Position numbers and translations under genes: made by a program. Source: Rhodospirillales bacterium (GTDB lineage: Bacteria; Pseudomonadota; Alphaproteobacteria; Micavibrionales; Micavibrionaceae). Taken from it: DNA of 64,000 bases. Of the stretch, positions 33,635 to 40,598 are shown in pieces (within the stretch, counting starts at the first letter, position 1; every line of letters begins with the position of its first letter). The stretch lies in assembly GCA_023898785.1 (NCBI GenBank), contig CP060239.1, forward strand, positions 1,984,001 to 2,048,000, written 5' to 3'. The notes under the pieces were generated by a model that ran no database searches, was not told where the DNA came from, and saw only the letters and a program-made list of their open reading frames with translations.

Positions 33635-34087
33635 TTAGAGAAAACTCATCCAGAGCATTAAAAGGAGTGAAATTGCTTTAATTTTGCTGATCAAGCCAAG
33701 CAGCATATGCTCACGTTTCATTTTCATGATCTCTGCGGGCACAGTCCAAAGCCCTTCTTCAAAGTCTATGTCCTGCCAACGGGCCATTCTGATTTCTTTG
33801 GGGCGGCAGAATGTGTAGAGGGAAAGACATACAGCGCGGCGTGTGCGTTCAAACAAACGGGCCTCATTGCGTTCTAAAGCTTTTAGGAAGTCCGGCACTT
33901 CCTTAATGTCCAAAGCCCTAAAATGTTCCGTTTTCTTTGTTTTAAGAGCGCCTCTAAGATTTTCGGCGGCGTTCCACTCGCATTTTCCGGTCTGGATTCC
34001 ATAGCGGAAAAGCCCGCCGCCATCGAACAATTTATAGGATTTCTCTTTAGGCTTCGCGCCTTTGCATTTTATGTCAGAAAGCTTTAT
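33635..34087 (-). pseudogene. Relic of a P4-type tyrosine integrase
   Basis: The 5' part reads IKLSDIKCKGAKPKEKSYKL and then FDGGGLF, the typical N-terminus of P4-family integrases, but the first codon is ATA where ATG is expected. About 100 residues of the arm/core-binding region are missing after FRYGIQTGK. The catalytic domain starts (FLKALERNEARLFERTRRAV, then FCRPKEIRMARWQDID with the first catalytic Arg) and is lost after MKMKREHM, without the His-x-x-Arg and Tyr. It lies next to tRNA-Val(GAC), a common target. Confidence 0.75.
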
Positions 34088-34151
34088 CTTGCCCCCAAGC
34101 GTAAGTGCTTGCCCCCAAAATTTGCCCCTAATTCGATGCGCTTGCCCCCAA
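34088..34151 (-). repeat. TTGGGGGCAAG repeats upstream of the integrase relic
   Basis: On the minus strand TTGGGGGCAAG occurs at 34141-34151, 34108-34118 and 34088-34098, with a decayed copy (TTAGGGGCAAA) at 34121-34131. They sit between the integrase relic and tRNA-Val, where arm-type integrase sites are expected. Confidence 0.5.
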
Positions 34152-34253
34152 TCAACAGAGAACGAAAAAAAGTATGGGCGAAATTAAAACTATTGATGAG
34201 TAATAGTTACACGGTCTTGTGCGAGTGTCAATGAAGGGTGATGAAGGAGAAAA

Positions 34254-34328
34254 TGGTGGGCGGTACAAGGATTGAACTTGTGACCCCTTGCGTGTCGAGC
34301 AAGTGCTCTACCGCTGAGCTAACCGCCC
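34254..34328 (-). tRNA. tRNA-Val(GAC)
   Basis: A complete 75-nt cloverleaf: acceptor GGGCGGT/ACCGCCC, D-arm GCTC/GAGC, anticodon arm CTTGC-TCGACAC-GCAAG (anticodon GAC), T-arm ACAAG-TTCAATC-CTTGT, encoded CCA. All stems pair. It is the right border of the accessory region and the probable target of the adjacent integrase relic. Confidence 0.95.
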
Positions 34329-34637
34329 ACACTCGCGATATCGAAGGGCACTTTAACGACTCAGAGCCGCTTAAACAACATAAAATTGCGACTAAAATCT
34401 CAAAAAGCAAATGGTGCGCATGGTTGACCAGTGAAACTCCACGGGCCATCCACGGGGCAAGCCCCTTGGTTTTTACGTGCCTATAAACTTTTGCTCCCGG
34501 ACAAGTTTTTATTTTTATGTTAAATGCAAGGGTGTTTTTTCTTGAAATCGTCGGACAAATCAGTTTATATCCTGCATTACTTGAAACAGGCCTAAATCCC
34601 CCCTGGAGGTGGGCCATAACTTAAGAAGGAAAATGCT

Positions 34638-35309
34638 ATGTCTAAAAATTATGCAATGACAGCGGCAAAAAGAGATCGGGTTGGTAAGGGGATCGCTCGT
34701 TCATTACGCCGTGAGGGTCGAATTCCGGCTGTGATTTACGGTGATAAGAAAGAGCCTGTTAAGATCTCTTTAGGCGCGAATGATGCCAATGTTGAATATA
34801 ACCGCGGACACATGTTTACAACGCTGTGTGATTTGGACGTCGATGGCGACAAGCATCTGGTGCTGGCGCGTGATGTACAGCTTAATCCGGTTACCGATAT
34901 TGTTGAGCATATCGATTTTCTGCGTGTGAATACCAAGACCAAAATTGCGGTGGATGTGCCTGTGCATTTCATCAATGAAGAGAAGTCTCCGGGGCTGGAT
35001 CAAAAAGGCGTTTTGAACGTTGTGCGCTACACAGTCGAGCTGGTTTGCGGTGCTACGAATATTCCTGAGCAGATTGAAGTGAATCTGGAAGGGAAGGAGC
35101 AGGGTGATGCCGTGCATATCAGCGATGCCATTTTGCCGGAAGGTACGAAGCCGGTGATTGACGACCGTGACTTTACGATTGCGACTATTGTGGCGCCGCG
35201 TAAGGCTGAGGAAGTTGAAGCCGAAGGTGAAGAGGGTGCAGAAGCTGCTGAAGGTGAAGCTGCCACCGAAGGTGGTGAAGACGCGCCAGCTGAAGAAAAG
35301 TCTGAATAA
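34638..35309 (+). CDS. rplY: 50S ribosomal protein L25/general stress protein Ctc
   Basis: 223 residues, binds 5S rRNA. The N-terminal L25 domain (about 1-95) has GKGIARSLRREGRIPAVIYG, and the C-terminal TL5/CTC beta domain (about 100-185) contains VPVHFINEEKSPGLDQKGVL. The tail after 190 is very acidic (Glu/Ala repeats), as in other alphaproteobacteria. It is followed by a strong terminator and then pth, its usual neighbour. Confidence 0.95.
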   Translation: MSKNYAMTAAKRDRVGKGIARSLRREGRIPAVIYGDKKEPVKISLGANDANVEYNRGHMFTTLCDLDVDGDKHLVLARDVQLNPVTDIVEHIDFLRVNTKTKIAVDVPVHFINEEKSPGLDQKGVLNVVRYTVELVCGATNIPEQIEVNLEGKEQGDAVHISDAILPEGTKPVIDDRDFTIATIVAPRKAEEVEAEGEEGAEAAEGEAATEGGEDAPAEEKSE

Positions 35310-35340
35310 ATTTTAACACGAAGCTGAAAAGTTTCATGAG

Positions 35341-35379
35341 GCCTGCGAAGCTTTTATAAAACTTTGCAGGCTTCTTTTT
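35341..35379 (+). terminator. Intrinsic terminator after rplY
   Basis: GCCTGCGAAG (35341-35350) pairs with CTTTGCAGGC (35362-35371) over ten pairs with one G-T, loop of 11 bases, followed by TTCTTTTT. A clear intrinsic terminator 30 bases after the stop. Confidence 0.9.
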
Positions 35380-35393
35380 AACTTTATGACTTC

Positions 35394-36011
35394 ATGTTAG
35401 AAATGTCGATGTTTTCGTTTTTCAAAAAGAGTGATCCGTATATGTGGCTGCTGGTCGGTTTGGGTAATCCGGGCGATAAATACAAGAATAACCGCCATAA
35501 TATCGGGTTTATGGCGATTGACGGAATTGCGGATGGGCATGGGTTTCCGGCGTTTCGGGCGAAATTTCAGGGAGAAATGAGTGAAGGGCGGATTGATGGC
35601 GAAAAGGTTGTTTTGTTGAAACCCCGGACCTATATGAACGAGTCGGGACAGTCGGTCGGTCAGGCGATCAAGTTTTACAAAATTGCACCGGAGCGGGTGG
35701 TGGTTTTTCATGATGAACTGGATCTGGAGCCGGGTAAATGTAAGGTGAAGGTGGGTGGCGGTGTGGCTGGGCATAACGGATTGAAGTCTATCAAGGCGCA
35801 TCTGGGGACGGCGGATTTTTGCCGTGTGCGGCTGGGAATCGGTCATCCGGGCGATAAAAACCGGGTTTCTGGCTATGTTTTGAGTGATTTTGCCAAGGCC
35901 GAAGCTGTGTGGCTGGAGCGGCTGATGCCCGCTCTGGCAAAAAATACTGCGTTGTTGTTGCGCAAAAAAAGTGATGATTTTATGACCCGCGTGGCGGAAA
36001 GTGTGAAATAA
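35394..36011 (+). CDS. pth: Peptidyl-tRNA hydrolase
   Basis: Releases tRNA from peptidyl-tRNAs that fall off the ribosome. The catalytic residues are in LLVGLGNPGDKYKNNRHNIG (Asn and His), in PRTYMNESGQSV and in VVFHDELDLEPGK (Asp). The family normally starts close to WLLVGLGNPG, so the true start may be ATG 35403 or 35409 rather than 35394; up to 205 residues. It lies between rplY and ychF, the order seen in most alphaproteobacteria. Confidence 0.95.
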   Translation: MLEMSMFSFFKKSDPYMWLLVGLGNPGDKYKNNRHNIGFMAIDGIADGHGFPAFRAKFQGEMSEGRIDGEKVVLLKPRTYMNESGQSVGQAIKFYKIAPERVVVFHDELDLEPGKCKVKVGGGVAGHNGLKSIKAHLGTADFCRVRLGIGHPGDKNRVSGYVLSDFAKAEAVWLERLMPALAKNTALLLRKKSDDFMTRVAESVK

Positions 36012-36021
36012 GGAAAAAATT

Positions 36022-37125
36022 ATGAGTGTGAATTGTGGAATTGTCGGCCTGCCGAATGTGGGGAAATCGACGTTGTTTAATGCGTTGACGGCCACGGCGG
36101 CGGCGCAGGCGGCGAATTTTCCGTTTTGTACGATTGAGCCGAATGTCGGCAAGGTGGGGGTGCCAGATGCGCGGTTGGAACGGATTGCTGCGATTGCGGG
36201 TTCAGCGAAGGTTATTCCTGCACAGCTCGAGTTTGTTGATATTGCGGGACTGGTTAAAGGGGCCTCGAAAGGTGAGGGGCTGGGGAACCAGTTTTTAAGC
36301 AATATTCGCGAGACTGATGCAATCCTTCATGTGTTGCGGTGTTTTGAGGATGAGGACATTACCCATGTAGAGGGCAGTGTTGATCCGATCCGCGATGCAG
36401 AGGTGATTGAAACGGAGTTGATGCTGGCCGATCTGGAGTCGATAGAAAAGCAGATTATGAATTTGCAAAAGAAAGCGCGCGGTGCCGACAAGGATGCGAA
36501 AGCACAATTAGATCTGGCCGAGAGAGTGCGTGATGCATTGGCGGAAGGGCGTTCGGCGCGTACGGTTGAGGTGGCTGAGGATGAAAAGCGGGCGTTTAAG
36601 ATGCTGCAACTTTTGACTTCTAAGTCTGTGCTTTATGTGTGCAATGTTGCGGAGAATGATGCAACGAATGGTAATGCGTGGAGTGAGAAAGTTGCAGCGA
36701 TGGCAACGGAGCAGGGGGCGCCATCAATCGTGATTTGTGCGGCTATTGAGTCCGAAATTGCACAATTAGATGACGCTGAAGAAAAAATGGAGTTTTTAGA
36801 AACGCTAGGGCTGGAGGAATCCGGTCTTGATAAAATTATCAAGGCGGGTTTTAAGCTGTTGGGTTTGCAGACGTATTTTACAGCTGGGCCAAAGGAGGCG
36901 CGTGCGTGGACTGTGCGCGTTGGAGCAAAAGCGCCGGAAGCGGCGGGCGTTATTCATAGCGATTTTGAGAAAGGTTTTATCAAGGCGGAAGTGATTGCTT
37001 TTGCAGATTATGCTGCGATGAATGGTGAGCAAGGCGCAAAAGAAGCTGGGAAAATGCGGCAAGAGGGCAAGGAATATGTTGTGCAAGATGGGGATGTTAT
37101 TTTGTTTAGATGTAATCAATCATAG
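36022..37125 (+). CDS. ychF: Redox-regulated ATPase YchF
   Basis: 367-residue OBG-family P-loop protein that prefers ATP and acts at the ribosome in stress responses. G1 is GLPNVGKSTLFNALT at the N-terminus, G3 is DIAGLVKGASKGEGLGNQFL, and the G4 equivalent is CNVAEND, where NxxE replaces the GTP-specific NKxD. The C-terminal TGS domain (about 283-365) begins at LLGLQTYFTAGPKEARAWTV. It is 10 bases after pth, so it is co-transcribed. Confidence 0.96.
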   Translation: MSVNCGIVGLPNVGKSTLFNALTATAAAQAANFPFCTIEPNVGKVGVPDARLERIAAIAGSAKVIPAQLEFVDIAGLVKGASKGEGLGNQFLSNIRETDAILHVLRCFEDEDITHVEGSVDPIRDAEVIETELMLADLESIEKQIMNLQKKARGADKDAKAQLDLAERVRDALAEGRSARTVEVAEDEKRAFKMLQLLTSKSVLYVCNVAENDATNGNAWSEKVAAMATEQGAPSIVICAAIESEIAQLDDAEEKMEFLETLGLEESGLDKIIKAGFKLLGLQTYFTAGPKEARAWTVRVGAKAPEAAGVIHSDFEKGFIKAEVIAFADYAAMNGEQGAKEAGKMRQEGKEYVVQDGDVILFRCNQS

Positions 37126-37215
37126 CATGCCAAGCGCACCTTCAACCCATCCAGACTTTCATCCATGATAATCTGACACGATAGGCGTGAGTTACTGGCC
37201 TTTTTGGGAATTGGT

Positions 37216-37641
37216 ATGGCTATAATGGCGATAGAGCAAGGCCTACAGCACACGCCCTTGATTATTACGCTCCTGACAGGCGCTATTGGTGTTTGGCTAT
37301 ATCTTGAATGGCAAAAATACAAATCTCTAAAAATATGCTGTAATGGTTACTGTGAGGCACTCTCCTCTGCCGAAGAAAAGGCAAAATTGAAAGCAAAAAC
37401 CCTAAAAATCATAACAGAACCAGCCATGTTAGATGGCCAGGTTGTTGCTGTTGCAGAAACGCTTGACGGTGGTGCTGAAGCCGTTGCCTGGGATTATATC
37501 CTAAAAGAATGGGTTTACGACCCTGACCTCAATATCGGAGAGGTTTCTTGTGCTCAGCACGAAAGACCGCTTTCAGACCATAAAATGGATTTATACGGAA
37601 TTAAATATCACGCAAAAGATCATGGAGCAGAGCATGGCTAA
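37216..37641 (+). CDS. Small membrane-anchored protein, unknown
   Basis: 141 residues from ATG 37216 (a TTG at 37204 is an alternative). One N-terminal membrane helix (about 12-30: PLIITLLTGAIGVWLYLEW) is followed by a hydrophilic domain with VVAVAETLDGGAEAVAWDYI and WVYDPDLNIGEVSC. I recognise no family. It overlaps the next small frame by eight bases. Codon use is AT-richer than ychF. Confidence 0.5.
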   Translation: MAIMAIEQGLQHTPLIITLLTGAIGVWLYLEWQKYKSLKICCNGYCEALSSAEEKAKLKAKTLKIITEPAMLDGQVVAVAETLDGGAEAVAWDYILKEWVYDPDLNIGEVSCAQHERPLSDHKMDLYGIKYHAKDHGAEHG

Positions 37642-37777
37642 GAAAATTATTGCAGCGATTTTATTGCTGGTTGTGTATGCAGCGTTTTTTATATTTGCGC
37701 AAATGAGTGAGAGACTCTTGACCAGATTAAAGCCCTGTTCATTGAGAACGTCATGTAGAGCCCCGATATATTTTTGA
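37634..37777 (+). CDS. Possible small membrane peptide
   Basis: 47 codons; starts MAKKIIAAILLLVVYAAFFI, a single strong membrane helix, then a basic tail. Its ATG overlaps the stop of the upstream gene (ATGGCTAA). The C-terminal 20 residues do not look conserved and the frame may be decayed. No known function. Confidence 0.35.
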   Translation: MAKKIIAAILLLVVYAAFFIFAQMSERLLTRLKPCSLRTSCRAPIYF

Positions 37778-37813
37778 TGGCCTAGTTGCCGCGGGAAAGC
37801 AAAGAGGTGTTCG

Positions 37814-38077
37814 TTATTGCAGTGTGCCTTCCCAATCGGCGTTGCGGTAGTCGGAGCTGGTGATGATTTCGCGCCGCGCGACATAGACCGAGTGCAGGCG
37901 ACCTTCGATCTTTTTCTCCCAGAAATCAAGAAATTTAAATAGTTCTGGAAATTGGGGCGCAAGGTCGTATTCCTGCCAGATAAATTCCTGCAAGATCCGT
38001 TCATAATCCGGCATATGGTATAGAATTTTTGCTGTTGTCAGGCGGTAATTGCAGAATTGTTTAGTTAAATCAGCCAT
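37814..38077 (-). CDS. usg: Usg family protein
   Basis: 87 residues from ATG 38077 (AGGGAG just upstream; a GTG at 38089 is an alternative). The sequence YRLTTAKILYHMPDYERILQ, then FIWQEYDLAPQFPELFKFLD, is that of Usg, an alphaproteobacterial protein first seen near trp genes. Its function is unknown. No trp gene is nearby. It is convergent with the small membrane protein genes and divergent from groES. Confidence 0.88.
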   Translation of the reverse strand: MADLTKQFCNYRLTTAKILYHMPDYERILQEFIWQEYDLAPQFPELFKFLDFWEKKIEGRLHSVYVARREIITSSDYRNADWEGTLQ

Positions 38078-38207
38078 TTGCTCCCTCACTCATTCCTTGC
38101 GCGTATCGAAACGTTCTGTTTCTATAATACTTTATTTTAAGCAAAAAATCTTGCAAAAGCCTTAATTATCAACATTTTCTATTGGTTTTGCATTGTGTAC
38201 AAAAAAA

Positions 38208-38236
38208 CTTGAATTTTTTTGAGCGGTGGCCTATAT
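38208..38236 (+). promoter_or_regulatory. Heat-shock (RpoH-like) promoter of groES-groEL
   Basis: CTTGAA (38208-38213) and CCTATAT (38230-38236) with a 16-base spacer, about 130 bases before groES, resemble the alphaproteobacterial sigma-32 consensus. No CIRCE inverted repeat (GAGTGCTAA type) is seen, so HrcA control is unlikely. Confidence 0.5.
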
Positions 38237-38369
38237 GTTTGATGCTTGTCGCAAACATGAGCCTTAAATAAGGCTTAGTGGAGCGTTGGAGGGGGTTTTG
38301 AACCTGGCTTCATATGAGGCAGATCAAAATCCTGCTTGTTATCAACTTAAAAAGAAGGAGACATACGAA

Positions 38370-38666
38370 ATGGCTAAGTTTCGTCCTCTACATGATCGCG
38401 TTCTTGTCCGCCGCGTTGAAGCGGATACCAAAACGGCTGGCGGGATTATCATCCCTGACACAGCATCTGAAAAGCCTATGGAAGGTGAAATCGTTGCTGT
38501 TGGCTCTGGCCATGTGAATGACAATGGCGATGTGCGTCCGTTAGATGTGAAAGAGGGTGACAATGTCATCTTTTCAAAATGGGCCGGTACGGAAGTGACC
38601 ATTGATGGTGAAGAGCTGATGGTGATGAAAGAGTCTGACATCATCGGCATCGTGGATGCTGCTTAA
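38370..38666 (+). CDS. groES: Co-chaperonin GroES
   Basis: 98 residues from ATG 38370, preceded by AAGGAG; the upstream in-frame extension to 38286 is not part of the family. MAKFRPLHDRVLVRRVEADT, the mobile loop KTAGGIIIPDTASEKP, and the end ELMVMKESDIIGIVD are standard. It forms the heptameric lid of GroEL and is co-transcribed with it (74-base gap). Confidence 0.97.
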   Translation: MAKFRPLHDRVLVRRVEADTKTAGGIIIPDTASEKPMEGEIVAVGSGHVNDNGDVRPLDVKEGDNVIFSKWAGTEVTIDGEELMVMKESDIIGIVDAA

Positions 38667-38740
38667 TCGCCACAAGGCGTCCCCGCGTAGACGGGGACCT
38701 GAAAATTAACAAAGAATGTAGATTTAAAGGAGTAGTTATA

Positions 38741-40396
38741 ATGTCTGCAAAAGATGTAAAGCTGGGCGGAGATGCCCGTGAAGATATGTTGGCCGGGATT
38801 AATGTTTTGGCCAATGCTGTGAAAGTGACATTGGGTCCGAAGGGTCGCAATGTTGTGATTGAAAAATCGTTCGGTGCGCCGCGTACAACAAAAGACGGCG
38901 TGACTGTTGCGAAAGAAATCGAACTTTCCAACAAGCGTCAGAATACCGGTGCGCAGTTGATCAAAGAAGTGGCATCCAAGGCTAATGATCATGCCGGTGA
39001 CGGTACGACGACGGCGACGGTGCTGGCACAGTCAATCGCTAATGAAGGCGCAAAAGCTGTTTCTGCGGGTCGTAATCCGATGGATCTGAAACGCGGGATT
39101 GATATGGCGGTTGCCAAGGTTGTTGAAGATCTCGCCAAGCGTGCGAAGAACGTCAAAGGTAATGAAGAGATCAAGCAGGTTGGTACGATTTCTGCCAATG
39201 GTGAAGAGTCAATTGGTGCGCTCTTGGCCGAAGCGATGGACAAAGTGGGCAATGAAGGCGTGATCACGGTTGAAGAAGCCAAGTCTTTGGACAACGAACT
39301 TGAAGTTGTTGAAGGTATGCAGTTTGATCGCGGTTATCTGTCCCCATACTTCATCACTGATGCGGACAAGATGCAGGCTAATCTTGAGAATCCATACATC
39401 TTGCTGAACGAGGGCAAGCTTTCGAACCTGCAGGCTTTGGTACCGATTTTGGAAGCGGTTGTTCAATCCGGTCGTCCATTGTTGATTGTAGCCGAAGACG
39501 TTGAAGGCGAAGCTTTGGCAACTCTGGTTGTGAACAAGTTGCGCGGCGGCTTGAAAATTGCAGCTGTGAAAGCGCCTGGTTTTGGCGATCGTCGTAAGGC
39601 GATGCTTGAAGATATGGCGATTCTGACTGGTGGTCAGGTCATTTCCGAGGATCTGGGTATCAAGCTGGAAAATGTTACGCTGGATATGCTGGGCAGCGCC
39701 AAGAAAGTGTCTATCACCAAAGACGATACAACAGTCGTTGATGGGGCGGGCGACAAGGGCGACATTGATGCCCGCTGTGCGCAAATCCGGACGCAGGTTG
39801 AAGCAACTGATTCCGATTACGATAAAGAGAAGCTGCAAGAGCGTTTGGCGAAACTCTCAGGCGGGGTCGCGGTTCTTCGCGTTGGCGGTGTGACCGAAGT
39901 TGAAGTGAAAGAACGCAAAGACCGCGTTGACGATGCGCTTCATGCGACGCGCGCAGCTGTGGAAGAAGGCATTATCGCTGGTGGCGGTACTGCGCTTCTT
40001 TATGCGACGAAGGCTCTTGAGGCGCTCGAAGGTGACAATGACGACCAGACGGTTGGTATTGAAATCATTCGCCGGGCCTTGCAAGCGCCGATCCGTCAGA
40101 TTGCCCAGAATGCAGGCGCGGAAGGCTCTGTCATTGTTGGCAAGCTGCTGGAGCAAAAAGATACAAATTACGGTTATGATGCTCAGGCCGGTGAATTCTG
40201 TGATCTGGTCAAAGCCGGGATCATCGACCCTGTGAAGGTTGTCCGCACAGCCCTGCAGGATGCCGCGTCTGTTTCCAGCCTGCTGATTACCACCGAAGCG
40301 ATCATCACCGAAGCTCCGCAAGAGGACAAAGGCGGTGCCGGTATGGGTGATATGGGCGGCATGGGTGGTATGGGCGGTATGTCCGGCATGATGTAA
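38741..40396 (+). CDS. groEL: Chaperonin GroEL
   Basis: 551 residues, ATP-dependent folding chamber. Signatures include KVTLGPKGRNVVIEKSFGAP, the nucleotide-binding DGTTTATVLAQSI, AAVEEGIIAGGGTALL, and a Gly-Gly-Met-rich C-terminal tail (GGMGGMGGMSGMM). AAGGAG lies upstream of the ATG. No second copy is in the window. Confidence 0.98.
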   Translation: MSAKDVKLGGDAREDMLAGINVLANAVKVTLGPKGRNVVIEKSFGAPRTTKDGVTVAKEIELSNKRQNTGAQLIKEVASKANDHAGDGTTTATVLAQSIANEGAKAVSAGRNPMDLKRGIDMAVAKVVEDLAKRAKNVKGNEEIKQVGTISANGEESIGALLAEAMDKVGNEGVITVEEAKSLDNELEVVEGMQFDRGYLSPYFITDADKMQANLENPYILLNEGKLSNLQALVPILEAVVQSGRPLLIVAEDVEGEALATLVVNKLRGGLKIAAVKAPGFGDRRKAMLEDMAILTGGQVISEDLGIKLENVTLDMLGSAKKVSITKDDTTVVDGAGDKGDIDARCAQIRTQVEATDSDYDKEKLQERLAKLSGGVAVLRVGGVTEVEVKERKDRVDDALHATRAAVEEGIIAGGGTALLYATKALEALEGDNDDQTVGIEIIRRALQAPIRQIAQNAGAEGSVIVGKLLEQKDTNYGYDAQAGEFCDLVKAGIIDPVKVVRTALQDAASVSSLLITTEAIITEAPQEDKGGAGMGDMGGMGGMGGMSGMM

Positions 40397-40411
40397 TTTT
40401 ACTTTGAATTA

Positions 40412-40487
40412 TTGCCGTTAGGACAGCGTCAGATTTCGGCTCGTTTATAAGAATAAACGTCGCCTCATCTTTCTAGCCTAACGGCAA
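40412..40487 (+). other. Nested inverted repeats after groEL
   Basis: TTGCCGTTAGG (40412-40422) pairs perfectly with CCTAACGGCAA (40477-40487), and inside it CGTTTAT-AAGA-ATAAACG (40442-40459) forms a second hairpin. There is no proper T-run, so a simple terminator is less likely than a structured 3' UTR element or a short palindromic repeat. Confidence 0.5.
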
Positions 40488-40539
40488 AATTCTTTGTAAA
40501 AAGTGCTGCCTTTTTTACCTGGCGATTTTTTAAAGAAAG

Positions 40540-40568
40540 AGGCCTTCGTGAATGCGGAGGCCTTTTTT
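40540..40568 (+). terminator. Intrinsic terminator between groEL and the convergent gene
   Basis: AGGCCTTCG and CGGAGGCCT pair over nine positions (one T-G) around a six-base loop, followed by TTTTTT. On the plus strand it ends the groESL transcript. Confidence 0.8.
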
Positions 40569-40598
40569 ATGCTTTGTTTATTAGGGTTTAAAGGAGCT

